Below the pieces are notes generated by a model. The model saw only the letters and a program-made list of their open reading frames with translations, had not been told where the DNA came from and ran no database searches. This document shows, one piece after another, positions 33,331-41,657 of a stretch of 64,000 bases of DNA. Source of the stretch: Acidimicrobiales bacterium (GTDB lineage Bacteria > Actinomycetota > Acidimicrobiia > Acidimicrobiales > SZUA-35); NCBI GenBank assembly GCA_028285495.1, contig JANQPB010000015.1, positions 186,001-250,000 on the forward strand, in the 5' to 3' direction. A program made the position numbers and the translations under genes. Positions within the stretch are counted from its first letter, which is position 1, and each line of letters starts with the position of its first letter.

Positions 33331-34974
33331 TCAGCCCGCCGTCTTGTAGACCGTCCGCAGGTCCAGGTTGTTGGCCAACCCGATCTGGTAGCCGCCGACG
33401 TTGTCCTGGTGGACGGCCACCGTCTGTGGCGAGCAGACGATGATGGTGCGAGCGCCGTCCTCGAGCGAGGCAACGGTCATGGCCTCGATTGCGGCCGCCG
33501 ACTCGGCTGGGGTGGTGGCCGAGTTCAGCTGGAGCAGCAGGTCGTCGATGCCGGGCAGCTCGTAGCCGCCGGCGTTCCGAGCGCCGTCCGGGTGATAGAC
33601 CATGTGCCACCAGGCCGCCGTCGACGGTCGGGCCGTGCTCGACGGGCCAAGCCAACTGTCGTACTCACCTTCGGACAGGCGCTGCACGAAGGTGCGGCCC
33701 TCGTCGGCGATGGCCTCGACCGTGATGCCGATCTCGGCCAGCTGCGCCTGGTAGATCTCGAGCTGGTTGGTGTAGTTGGTGATGGCCGGCGCACCCATGG
33801 AGATGGTGAAGCCGTCCGGATACCCGGCGTCGGCCAACAGCTGGCGAGCCAGATCGGGGTCGTAGGCCGCGTACCTCTCCACCGTGGCGTCGGCCACGTA
33901 GCCCGGGAAGCCCTCGGGATACGGCTGGACGGTCGGGGTGCAGTTGCCGCCATAGAGGCCCTGGCTGATGCCGTCCCGGTCCAGGGCGTGGCTGATGGCC
34001 CGTCGGACGTCGGGGTCGGCCAACGCCTCGTTGTCGGTCTCGAGAGCGAGTATGTACATCTGGGCGTTGCCGCCCATGATGATGTTCAGGCCGCCGGCCT
34101 CCGCCTCCCCGAGCTGCCCGAGGCGAGCCAGGCCGACGTCGAGCTCGCCGGAGATGAAGCCCGAGATGCGGGTGTTGTCGTCGGGGATGCTGCGGATCTC
34201 GACGCTGGCGACGAGGGTGTTCTCCACGTCGTGGTAGCCGTCCCAGCGGTCATAGACGACGCCGCCATCGGAGTACTCGCGAACCGTGAACGGCCCGGAC
34301 CCGACCGGGTTGGTGTCGAGGTCCTCGTTCTCGAAGCTGGCCGGGCTGGCCATCATGCCGGCGATGTCGGCGAAGACCTCGAGGAGGGTGCCGGCCGGTT
34401 CGCTCAGGTTGAGGATCACCTGATTGCCCGAGGTCTCGATCGACCCGATCGGGGCGAGCTGGGAGGCGAAGCGGCACTCGCAGTTGATGATGCGCTCCAG
34501 GTTGGCCTTCACGGCCTCGGCGTCGATCGGGGTGCCGTCGTGGAACGTCCGACCATCGACGATGTCCAGGATCAGGGTGTCGCTGGTGACCTCCCATGAC
34601 TCGGCGATGGCGGGAACCACCTCGCCGGCGGAGTTGCGCTTGGTCAGACCGTCGTAGACCAGGTTGACGTAGGTGTAGCTGAAGTCGGTCCCGACGTTCG
34701 GCACGTCCAAGCTGTTAGTGATGAACGACGTGGCGTAGATCAGCGTCGCCTCCCGGTCGATCTCGCCGGCATCGGCTGCGTCGGCCGCATCGTCCCCTGC
34801 GTCGTCGGCGGCTTCGTTGTCGTCAGCGGTGGCCGTGGTCTCGTCGGATGCCTCGTCCTCGGTCTCGGTGGCTTCGACGCCGCCGGACTCCGTGGCCTCC
34901 GCGTCGTCGTCGTCACCGCCGCAGGCTGCGAGCAACAACACCATTGCCGCGAGGATTGCGAGCAGGCGTCTCAT
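33331..34974 (-). CDS. Peptide-type ABC transporter substrate-binding lipoprotein (OppA/DppA-like)
   Basis: 547 aa from the ATG at 34974, with GGGGGAGAG upstream. The lipoprotein signal ends in LLLAAC at about residue 18, followed by an acidic Asp/Glu/Ala/Thr linker of about 55 residues. The SBP_bac_5 domain follows: YVNLVYDGLTKRNSAGEVVPAIAESWEV, DGRTFHDGTPIDAEAVKANLER, VGSGPFTVREY, DPDVRRAISHALDRDGI and YDPDLARQLLADAGYPDGF. Family members bind peptides but also nickel, haem, sugars or plant compounds. The coupled CoA-transferase suggests a carboxylate ligand, but this is inference. It is the first gene of its operon. Confidence 0.92.
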   Translation of the reverse strand: MRRLLAILAAMVLLLAACGGDDDDAEATESGGVEATETEDEASDETTATADDNEAADDAGDDAADAADAGEIDREATLIYATSFITNSLDVPNVGTDFSYTYVNLVYDGLTKRNSAGEVVPAIAESWEVTSDTLILDIVDGRTFHDGTPIDAEAVKANLERIINCECRFASQLAPIGSIETSGNQVILNLSEPAGTLLEVFADIAGMMASPASFENEDLDTNPVGSGPFTVREYSDGGVVYDRWDGYHDVENTLVASVEIRSIPDDNTRISGFISGELDVGLARLGQLGEAEAGGLNIIMGGNAQMYILALETDNEALADPDVRRAISHALDRDGISQGLYGGNCTPTVQPYPEGFPGYVADATVERYAAYDPDLARQLLADAGYPDGFTISMGAPAITNYTNQLEIYQAQLAEIGITVEAIADEGRTFVQRLSEGEYDSWLGPSSTARPSTAAWWHMVYHPDGARNAGGYELPGIDDLLLQLNSATTPAESAAAIEAMTVASLEDGARTIIVCSPQTVAVHQDNVGGYQIGLANNLDLRTVYKTAG

Positions 34975-35098
34975 CGTCACGTTTCTCTCCCCCAGGTCGA
35001 TCCGGTCGTTCCGGCCGATGTGTCTCATCGTTCTGTCTTTTTTTCTGGCTGTCAAGGAAGTTAGTTTGCCGGTCGAGACCGGGCCGGTCCCACGCCTA

Positions 35099-35345
35099 GA
35101 CGGGCCGTGAGATCAGGGGCGATGGTCCGGGCGTGATGGAGCAGGCGGAGGCGGGTGGCCCTGATCCCCGAAGCGGGTCGCCAGATCGTCGACGACCATC
35201 GCCTCCTCGCCCCGACGCTGAACAGCTTGAGGATCCCGTCGCCGATGAGCTGTGCCACTCGTTCCCACTCGGTCCGACGACCGAGTCGGTTGAGCTCGAC
35301 GTGGAGTGCGCCGAGCCCGTGCAGCGCACTCCCCGGTGGGCCGGC
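35099..35345 (-). pseudogene. LLM-class oxidoreductase C-terminal relic
   Basis: On the minus strand one frame reads ALHGLGALHVELNRLGRRTE and WERVAQLIGDGILKLFSV, the helical C-terminal part of F420-dependent LLM enzymes. A shift then gives EEAMVVDDLATRFGDQ, and another shift gives RLRLLHHARTIAPDLTARLG and a stop near 35099. At least two frame changes occur within 130 bp and no 5' part is recognisable, so this is a decayed 3' fragment. It fills most of the gap between the OppA gene and the TetR gene. Confidence 0.55.
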
Positions 35346-35387
35346 GTCGACCCGTCCAGCGACGCGGTCGGTATCCGTCTCCCAGGC

Positions 35388-35416
35388 GCTCAGCCTGCTG
35401 CTGAGCCTCAGCTGAG
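35388..35416. promoter_or_regulatory. Nested inverted repeats upstream of a TetR gene
   Basis: GCTCAG-N7-CTGAGC (35388-35406) is followed directly by the perfect 10-bp palindrome CTCAGCTGAG (35407-35416), 25 bp before the TetR ATG. The repeated CTGAG half-sites suggest an autoregulatory operator. It could also control the OppA operon, whose start is 414 bp away on the opposite strand. Confidence 0.45.
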
Positions 35417-35441
35417 CGGCCCCGATAGGATTGCCGATCCC

Positions 35442-36077
35442 ATGGAGCGTCGAACCCAAGCCGAGCGAACGGAGACCTCGAAACGCGAGCTCGTCGAGGC
35501 GGCGACGGTGCTCTTCGGCCAGCACGGCTACGCCGGCACCACCCTGCGCGAGGTCGGCGAACGGGCCGGGGTCAGCTCAGGTCTCGCCACCTACCACTTC
35601 GGTTCGAAGGAGACCCTGTTCCGGGCCGCGCTTGAGTCGATACGCAGGACGGCAACGGACTTCGCCAAACCGACCGTCGCCGGGCTCCGGGGCATGGCCC
35701 GGCTGGAGGCGGTTGTGGATGCGTACCTCCGGAGCTACGCAGAGAACACCTCACCGACCAACCCGAACCTCGGCCGGGACCTCGGCCGAACCGTCCTCGT
35801 CGCCACCGCAGAGGCGATCAGCGCCACGCCGGAGCTCCGCGATCTCGTGGCCGAGAACGACGGTGTGGTTCGCCAGATGGTGATCGACTCGTTGACCGAG
35901 GCCATCGAAGACGGCGAGCTCAGCCCCGAGGCCGACACGGGCCTGATGGCCGTCGCCGTCGTCGGCCTCATGCGGGGTATCGCGCTGCAATGGCTGGTCT
36001 CGCCCGACGTCGTCAGCATCGAGGCCGTCCTCCCCACCGTGCGGGAGATGATCCGGACGCTCCAACCAGACCCCTGA
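35442..36077 (+). CDS. TetR family transcriptional regulator
   Basis: 211 aa from the ATG at 35442. The N-terminal DNA-binding domain is textbook: RELVEAATVLFGQHGYAGTT, LREVGERAGVSSGLATYHFG, SKETLFRAALE. The C-terminal part includes an acidic helix (VIDSLTEAIEDGELSPEADTGLMAVAVVG) as in the CerR/YbiH-like group. Although the frame is open another 300 bp upstream, the codons there overlap the LLM relic and the palindromes. It is divergent from the Opp-CaiB operon and is the likely regulator of it. Confidence 0.88.
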   Translation: MERRTQAERTETSKRELVEAATVLFGQHGYAGTTLREVGERAGVSSGLATYHFGSKETLFRAALESIRRTATDFAKPTVAGLRGMARLEAVVDAYLRSYAENTSPTNPNLGRDLGRTVLVATAEAISATPELRDLVAENDGVVRQMVIDSLTEAIEDGELSPEADTGLMAVAVVGLMRGIALQWLVSPDVVSIEAVLPTVREMIRTLQPDP

Positions 36078-36116
36078 CGGGGAGCGCGGTCACGTCCCCT
36101 CGATTCTCGACGACCC

Positions 36117-36480
36117 GTGCCCGGACCATCGATCCGCCATACCGCCGACGGGACGAGACGCTTCACCAGCGACGAGCTCGAGGCTCACCTCCGCAACGCC
36201 CTCCACGCCTTCCCAGCCGAGCGGATCGAGTTCGAGGCCGTCAGCGTCGGCGAGCAAGACGTGTGGCTGCGGGCCACCGTTCATGCGGTCAGCTTGGCCA
36301 CGATGGCCCCGGTCTCGATCGCCTGGCTGGCCCAGAACCCAGATCAAAGGCGACCGCATCGCCGAGGCCTGGACCTCGTGCGGGCATGGCCCGAAGACAT
36401 CCCCTTCCTCGAACACATCAAGATCCTCGCCGACAACGGCTACACCGTCCTCGCCTACGACCTACGCAACCACGGCGGGG
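36117..36480 (+). pseudogene. Chimaeric relic: SnoaL-like front joined to an alpha/beta-hydrolase piece
   Basis: An open frame from GTG 36117 reads RRFTSDELEAHLRNALHAFP, ERIEFEAVSVGEQDVWLRAT, VSIAWLAQNP, the body of a SnoaL/NTF2-like protein. The natural continuation IKGDRIAEAWTSC is in the next frame, so a base change has occurred. In the first frame the text switches at about 36387 to WPEDIPFLEHIKILADNG and YTVLAYDLRNHGG, the strand after the oxyanion region of an alpha/beta hydrolase (usually HGWPE...YDLRNHG). No nucleophile elbow follows. Two unrelated broken families lie in 360 bp, so deletion and fusion of neighbouring genes is the simplest reading. Confidence 0.5.
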
Positions 36481-37078
36481 GACCAACCCCTGGATCTGTC
36501 GCCGACGGCTGACCGGCATGGTCGCAGTCGCTGGCGCTGGCACCTGACGAACGGGGCGAGGGTGGCGACCCGGTCGTCGAGCTGTCGGCCGCGCTCGTTG
36601 AAGTGTTGTGACGACCGTCGCAACGACGGTGCGCAACCTCAGTTGTGAGACGTCGATCTCGAACACGACTTCTGAACGCGAGATCGTGACACTTCTCGCC
36701 GTCGACGGCGCCAACGCGGCGTGCCACCACGGATCCGACGGACCTCGTCGATCACGAGGAGTGCCCGCCTGGTGGGGCCCGCAGGTCTCGAGTGTTGGAC
36801 GAGCACAAGAGCACGAACGAGTCGACGGCAAGCGGAGTCCGGCAAGCTCGGGGCGCGCTGCCTCCTTCGTCGGAGTGACGGCAGCACCGGCGGCGACGTG
36901 GGAGTACCCCTCTGTGGCCCAGTTCGATGGGTCCGCCGACTCTGGGAGGTCTCCTTCATGAGCACGACATCATGTTGGTCTCATCGGCATCCCATGTTGC
37001 TGCTGCACGATCCGAACGATGGCGTGGCTCGACTGCTGCGCTCGACCAAGCACTCCCCCATCGGAAGGACCGCAGATC
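36481..37078. other. 600-bp stretch without a supported gene
   Basis: Several short frames are open but none has a recognisable motif or a good ribosome binding site. A possible gene end, SLALAPDERGEGGDPVVELS then AALVEVL and stop (about 36525-36611, plus strand), looks like protein but has no identifiable start. The last 60 bp should contain the promoter of the poly-Asp protein gene. Confidence 0.4.
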
Positions 37079-37456
37079 ATGACAACCCGCTCGACCACCG
37101 CCGCTCTGGAACGACCACTCCTCTTGACCATCGTCGCTGCGTTGGTCGTCGCCCTCACCTTTGCGGTGCTCTCGGCGACTCCGCTCTCGGTCGGTTCGGT
37201 CGACCTCGGAACGACTGCGGCCTCGGCCCAGGACGACGATGACGACGACGATGATGACGACGACGATGATGACGACGACTCCGGCGGTCGTGCGGACGAC
37301 GACGATGGCCAGGCACCGGTCGGCGGAGCCGACACCGGCGCCGGTGGATTGGCGGGATCCGATGACCTCACGTCCGGACTCCTGGCTGGCGGTGGTGCCC
37401 TCCTGGTGGCATCGGCCGCAGCAGCAACCGTCCGTGCCGTCCGGCCGACCGACTGA
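37079..37456 (+). CDS. Exported poly-aspartate protein, candidate sortase substrate
   Basis: 125 aa from the ATG at 37079 (GGAAGGA upstream). Residues 13-35 are a hydrophobic signal core and a signal peptidase I site is expected after Ala50 (ASA|Q). The mature protein would begin QD and then has 16 consecutive aspartates (52-67), followed by Gly/Asp-rich sequence. GGADTGAGG (82-90) precedes a hydrophobic helix (about 98-117) and a basic end RAVRP. That is the layout of a cell-wall sorting signal, with ADTG in place of LPxTG or the LAxTG used by class E sortases. The next gene encodes a sortase. Poly-Asp suggests Ca2+ or mineral binding, which is inference. No homologue is recognised. Confidence 0.7.
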   Translation: MTTRSTTAALERPLLLTIVAALVVALTFAVLSATPLSVGSVDLGTTAASAQDDDDDDDDDDDDDDDDSGGRADDDDGQAPVGGADTGAGGLAGSDDLTSGLLAGGGALLVASAAAATVRAVRPTD

Positions 37457-37617
37457 CCGGTCTGCCGCCGACGCTGGCTGACCGAATCGACCCGGTGTCC
37501 AGGCAGACCTCGTGGCCGGCAGGTTGTTCCCTCGCCTGCCGGCCGCGACACGACGATCACCGTCGGCGGATCCACCGTGCTGACCAGTCCTGACAACCAG
37601 ACGACGCAAGGCCTGAC

Positions 37618-38292
37618 ATGAGCGTCAACTCACCCAAGCCCGGGCGCCTCCGCCTCGTGCCCTTTGCCCTCCTCCTGGTCGGCCTGGCCGCAGTGCTCAG
37701 TGGCTATCTCACTGCACGGCACGCGGGATCGCGGACCGCCACCGCCCCTGCCGAGACTGTCCCGCCCGGCTTGGGGGTCGACGGGAACATGCGGCCACCC
37801 TCATCGACACTGGCCCCATCGCCGCAGCAGGCGCCGAGGTCCGCGCCCGATCCGACCGGGGTCCGGATTCCGACGATCGGTGTCGCCGCGCCGACCATTC
37901 CGCTCGGCCTCCGGGAGGACGGCAGCATCGAGGTGCCGGCGGACTTCGACCAGACCGGCTGGTGGGCCGACGGTCCCGAGCCAGGCGAACCGGGCCCCGC
38001 GGTCATCCTCGGCCACGTCGACGCGGTCTCCGGTCCGGCGGTGTTCAGCCGTCTGGCTGATCTCGCCATCGGCGACGTGGTCCATGTCGATCGGGAGGAC
38101 GGGACGACCATCAGCTACCGCGTCGACCGCATCGAGCAGCACCCGAAACACGACTTCCCGACCGACGCGGTCTACGGCCGTGGTGGCGACGACTCGGTTC
38201 TGCGGCTGGTCACCTGTGGTGGCGCCTTCGATCGGGAAGCCCGATCGTATGTCGACAACGTGATCGTCTTCGCCTCGATGATCCGTTCCTAG
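37618..38292 (+). CDS. Class F-like sortase
   Basis: 224 aa. One N-terminal membrane helix (about 14-32), a Pro/Ala-rich spacer to about residue 80, then the sortase barrel: VRIPTIGVAAPTIPLGL, catalytic His133 in VILGHVDAVSG, FSRLADLAIGDVVHVDREDG, catalytic Cys200 in LVTCGGAFD and the arginine in REARSYVDNVIVF (Arg206 or Arg209). The single TM, the IPxIGV start and the TCGG motif fit class E/F sortases of Actinobacteria. Membrane-anchored outside the cytoplasm, it would link a protein bearing a sorting signal to the cell envelope. The only nearby candidate substrate is the poly-Asp protein 160 bp upstream. Confidence 0.9.
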   Translation: MSVNSPKPGRLRLVPFALLLVGLAAVLSGYLTARHAGSRTATAPAETVPPGLGVDGNMRPPSSTLAPSPQQAPRSAPDPTGVRIPTIGVAAPTIPLGLREDGSIEVPADFDQTGWWADGPEPGEPGPAVILGHVDAVSGPAVFSRLADLAIGDVVHVDREDGTTISYRVDRIEQHPKHDFPTDAVYGRGGDDSVLRLVTCGGAFDREARSYVDNVIVFASMIRS

Positions 38293-38513
38293 ACGCCGAG
38301 GGTACTCACCGGCTCGTCCTCGGACGCCCGCTGCGGCATCAGGATCGAGATGAGCGGGAGCTCGCAGCGCCGGGTCTGTCCGACGAAGCTCTGGCCCGTC
38401 GAAGCTCTTTCCGGGGCCTGCAGGATCCCCACCAGAACCCGACGGGGTTGCCGGTCGACCACGACGTGGAGTTTGGCGGGGCCGAGATCCCGAGCGTCCC
38501 AACTCGGTGTCAC
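38289..38513 (-). CDS. Small hypothetical protein (uncertain)
   Basis: 74 aa from a GTG at 38513, ending 4 bp inside the 3' end of the sortase gene on the opposite strand. It contains GPAKLHVVVDRQPRRVLVGI and ELPLISILMPQ, alternating hydrophobic strands, but matches no family I know. It lies 25 bp after the stop of the universal stress protein gene, on the same strand. The ribosome binding site is poor, so it may be a chance frame. Confidence 0.3.
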   Translation of the reverse strand: MTPSWDARDLGPAKLHVVVDRQPRRVLVGILQAPERASTGQSFVGQTRRCELPLISILMPQRASEDEPVSTLGV

Positions 38514-38537
38514 GAAGCCCGGGACCGTTGTTCCCGA

Positions 38538-39461
38538 TCAATGCTGTGACGGGCCGATTGGTGAGACGAAGCCGGGGGGCTTCACGGCGATGACCGAGCA
38601 CCGTACGTTGTCCAGGACCGATTCGGCGGTGTTGCCGATCAAGAGACCGGCGATGCCGGTGCGGGCGACGGTACCCATGACGAGCACGTTGACTCGCCGC
38701 TTCTTGACCACGTCGGCGATGACCGCGGACGGACGACCCTTCTCGAGGTGGATCTGCCATGGCTGGTCCTCGAGACCGACGTCGGACAGGAGACCATCGA
38801 GCGCTTGCCGGCGGCCGTCGTACTCCTCGCGGAGCAGCTGCTCGAGTTCTTCGGTTGTGGTGTGCAGGAACGCCGACTGGCGCATGGTTGCTTCACCGTA
38901 GAGCTCCCAGGCGTGGAGGAGATGCAGTTCGCCGCCGTACAGCCGAACCATGGACGCAGCGAGCTCGACGACGATTCGGTTGACGACCTTCTCGCTCGGC
39001 TCTGGGTTGATCGCGGCCATGACGCGTTGGATGCGCGCCCGCGTCGGCCGGATGACCCACACCGGACACGGACACTTCCGGAGCAGACGATTGATCGTGG
39101 CTTGATCCTCGTCGTCCTCATCGGTCGTGACGACGACCAGGTCGTGGCCGGCGGCGAGGACCTCTTCGATGATGCGCTGTGACGGGTTGCCGGTTGCCGT
39201 CTTGGTCGCGACCGCAGTGTCGATCCCCCGGGGGAAGGAGCGGGCAATCCGGTTGACGACGCGTTCGCCCTCAGCCGCGTGGACCGTCTCGAGGTACCCG
39301 GGTCGGTGCAACAGACGTTGGAGCCGGGACGGTTCCGGTATCGCTGCGAACGCGGTCAGCTCGGCTCCGTTCCGGGCCGCGAGATCGATGATGCGGCGAG
39401 CGGCGGCGGGGTTCCCTCGCTCGGCGAGTGGGCTGAACAGGATGCTGCGAAAACGGTGCAC
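38538..39461 (-). CDS. Universal stress protein, tandem UspA domains
   Basis: 307 aa from a GTG at 39461 (GAGGAGGGG upstream). Domain 1 (about 1-140): HRFRSILFSPLAERGNPAAA, DLVVVTTDEDDED, CPCPVWVIRPT. Domain 2 (about 150-295): VVVELAASMVRLYGGELHLLHAW, ADVVKKRRVNVLVMGTVART, GIAGLLIGNTAESVLDNVRC, SVIAVKPPGF. The second domain retains the GxxxRTG-x-G-x-xA type nucleotide-binding loop. Such proteins help cells survive energy limitation, oxidative or other stress; the molecular role is usually undefined. It is followed, on the transcript, by nothing but the small uncertain frame and preceded 17 bp upstream by another two-domain UspA gene. Confidence 0.9.
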   Translation of the reverse strand: MHRFRSILFSPLAERGNPAAARRIIDLAARNGAELTAFAAIPEPSRLQRLLHRPGYLETVHAAEGERVVNRIARSFPRGIDTAVATKTATGNPSQRIIEEVLAAGHDLVVVTTDEDDEDQATINRLLRKCPCPVWVIRPTRARIQRVMAAINPEPSEKVVNRIVVELAASMVRLYGGELHLLHAWELYGEATMRQSAFLHTTTEELEQLLREEYDGRRQALDGLLSDVGLEDQPWQIHLEKGRPSAVIADVVKKRRVNVLVMGTVARTGIAGLLIGNTAESVLDNVRCSVIAVKPPGFVSPIGPSQH

Positions 39462-39478
39462 GGTGGTCGTTCCCCTCC

Positions 39479-40324
39479 TCAACGCAGCGCGATGTGGGGC
39501 GATGCCGACCGATCGCTCGTTGGGACGACGAGGACTGGGCACGGTGCGTCGCGGACCACAGCAGTTGCCACGCTCCCGATTGCGAGCCTGTCCAGCCCGG
39601 TCCGCCCCAGCGTCCCGATGGCGACGAAGCTCGCAGCGCTGCGCTCGGCCTCGTCCACGATTGAACTCGCCGGGTGACCGGGTAGCACCTTCGTCGTTGC
39701 TGACAGTCCTTGCTTGGCAAGGCGTTCGGCCAACACTGAGCATTGCCGCAACGCCCGCTCCCTGAGGGGGCGGGGCTGTCGGTCGCCGGTCACGACGATG
39801 TCTTCATCCACGTCGTGGACCTGCGTGACAACGCAGTTGGCCTGGACCACCGCTGCGAATCGGGCTGCGCGCTCGACGACCTTCTCGGCGGCTGGCGAGT
39901 CGTCGACGCAGATCAGGATCTCTATCCGCTCGGACGGGAGCGCAATGGTGGTCACGGCTGGACCGACGCAGAGGATCGGTACCGTCGACGTGCGGATCAT
40001 GTTCTCGGCCACACTGCCGAACACCATCCGGGAGAGCCCGGCGCGGCCACGGGTTGGCAGACAGATCATCGCTTGACGAGCGCTGGCGTAGCCGAGGACG
40101 GTGTCCACCGGGGGACCGTCGAGGACGTCGACCGAAGACGGCGCCACGTCTTCGAAACGGGCTCTCGCAGCGCGGAGGGACCGTTCGGCCTCGGCGGCTT
40201 GCTCGGCTGCGCAGGCGGTCACAAGCGACACGGAGCACCCGATGCGGTTGGCGAGGGAGAAGGCCAGTCGCAACGCCGACCGGGGGTGCAGGGATTCGTC
40301 AACGGGAACGACGATGGTCTCCAT
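39479..40324 (-). CDS. Universal stress protein, tandem UspA domains
   Basis: 281 aa from the ATG at 40324. Domain 1: METIVVPVDESLHPRSALRL, QAMICLPTRGRAGLSRMVFG, SVAENMIRTSTVPILCVGP. Domain 2: ERIEILICVDDSPAAEKVVE, ASFVAIGTLGRTGLDRLAIG, SVATAVVRDAPCPVLVVP. Both domains carry the ATP-binding signature (G-x2-G-x9-G-S), so this protein probably binds ATP. It is co-transcribed with the USP gene 17 bp downstream. Confidence 0.91.
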   Translation of the reverse strand: METIVVPVDESLHPRSALRLAFSLANRIGCSVSLVTACAAEQAAEAERSLRAARARFEDVAPSSVDVLDGPPVDTVLGYASARQAMICLPTRGRAGLSRMVFGSVAENMIRTSTVPILCVGPAVTTIALPSERIEILICVDDSPAAEKVVERAARFAAVVQANCVVTQVHDVDEDIVVTGDRQPRPLRERALRQCSVLAERLAKQGLSATTKVLPGHPASSIVDEAERSAASFVAIGTLGRTGLDRLAIGSVATAVVRDAPCPVLVVPTSDRSASPHIALR

Positions 40325-40801
40325 ATCGAACAGTATGGAGTAGCCGAAGCTCCATCCATCGGACGCCAGCAGGGGGTGGACAGGACATCGCAGCGGCCCG
40401 GTGGAGGAGCAGGGTCGACCGAACGAGAAGGACCGGACGCAGCGACCCGACGTCGTGGACGAGCGTCTCACCGACTCGGAGGGGAGAACGGCCACGACCT
40501 CGATCGCTGGACGGTCGGCGCGTTCTTCGTCTGGTTCGGGATGATCGAGACCCTCGGCCAGAACCCTCGGTGGTTCGGGTCTGGAGGACCACGGGGTCGG
40601 TCGTCGCGTTCGACCGTTGCGGCGGAGGGCGACGACACCGGCGGTGTCGACTCGGTCGTGTCGGACCCCGAGCTCAGGGGCGGGTGTGCCTGACGGTGGA
40701 CAGGATCTGATTCACACCAACGCTTCGCAGGCGTTCCTCGAACCGGCCCAGACCTGGTCGACCGCCCCGGGAGAACCGGGCGAACCTCTGCCGTGGGCCG
40801 C
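40325..40801. other. Gene-poor stretch, first part
   Basis: No gene is supported. Plus-strand frames are open through parts of it because of base composition, with no recognisable motif. The promoter of the USP pair must lie in its first ~100 bp, which includes the relatively AT-rich stretch at 40321-40345 (TATCGAACAGTATGGAGTAG). Confidence 0.35.
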
Positions 40802-40987
40802 TCACTGTCCAGGGGCGGAAGACAACCAACCCCAGACCACCGAGCCCAGCGCGGCACCTGCGGCGATGAGGGCGCTGATCCTGATCACCATCCGGCGCCG
40901 TGCCGCCAGGGAGTCCAGCACCTCGTCGACGATCCCAGCCGTCGAGTCCTGCTTCGGGCCGCTGGTCACGATTGACCACACGAACAC
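40802..40987 (-). CDS. Small membrane protein (hypothetical)
   Basis: 61 aa from a GTG at 40987. The first half is polar and helical (AGIVDEVLDSLAARRRMV), then one transmembrane segment (IRISALIAAGAALGSVVWGW) and a short tail. Third codon positions are strongly G/C, as in genuine genes of this window, and it is the only frame in a 1.3-kb empty region with a sensible structure. No family is recognised; it may be a short membrane anchor or regulator. Confidence 0.45.
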   Translation of the reverse strand: MFVWSIVTSGPKQDSTAGIVDEVLDSLAARRRMVIRISALIAAGAALGSVVWGWLSSAPGQ

Positions 40988-41657
40988 GCCACCGCGGTGA
41001 CGCTAGGCCGCGAGCTTGAACGTCGACTGACCTGCAGATGACCATCCGCTGGCCGAGCACTGAACGATCGCAGCCGGCGCGACCGGACTCGACTCCGCCG
41101 CAGGCCACGGGAAGGGAGGACGACGCCGCCGCGACACTCCAGAGTCTGCGTGGCACCACGTCGATGCACAGCGACCGCTCGACCCAGACGGCCTCGATCA
41201 CGCCAACCGCCTCGTCCAGGACCTGGAAGCCGAACCATTCGATCGGATCGTGATCGGCACATCGGTCGGCTCACTCGAAGGGCCGTCGTCGACCTGTCTC
41301 GAACTGGACTGGACGATTCATGACCTGGCTCGGCGCCGGGCAGTTCCGACCCCGGCCCGGTCGGGCCCCGGCTTGGCGGTGCACCTTCAACGACGCCGCC
41401 GCCGAGCCGGGTCTCACGCTGCTCCGGTGCATGACCAGTCCCGCTGACGTACTTGCCGCAGGCGAACCCGTGTGCGTCGCCGCCCGGAGGACGGTGGACG
41501 GTGGACGGTGGACGGTGGACGGTGGACCACTATCGGTCCAGAGCAGCCTGCAGGCAACCGCCGACCCGGTGCCGACGAGCGAGAGTTGGCCGGATTGGCA
41601 TCCGCCCGACACCGGCGTGGCGATGGCTGGCAACCTCCGCCGACCACGGTGTCAGCT
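40988..41657. other. Gene-poor stretch, second part
   Basis: No gene is supported. One frame near 41165-41290 reads GLDHANRLVQDLEAEPFDRI and VIGTSVGSLEGPS, which has protein-like character but no start, stop or known family. The 7-bp tandem repeat at 41491 lies here, between this possible relic and the glycosyltransferase gene. Confidence 0.35.
41491..41525. repeat. Tandem 7-bp repeat (ACGGTGG x5)
   Basis: Five perfect consecutive copies of ACGGTGG, flanked by partial copies (GG before, ACC after), 133 bp upstream of the glycosyltransferase start. The unit is not a multiple of three, so copy-number change would shift any frame reading through it. No open gene is assigned over it, so it is more likely to act, if at all, on transcription or to be a neutral microsatellite. 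Confidence 0.85.

Noticed and set aside
36600..36960. Transposase or integrase remnant in the gene-poor stretch
   Set aside because: I looked for DDE or Tyr-recombinase motifs and terminal inverted repeats and found none.
41491..41525. CRISPR array
   Set aside because: The unit is 7 bp with no spacers; this is a simple tandem repeat.
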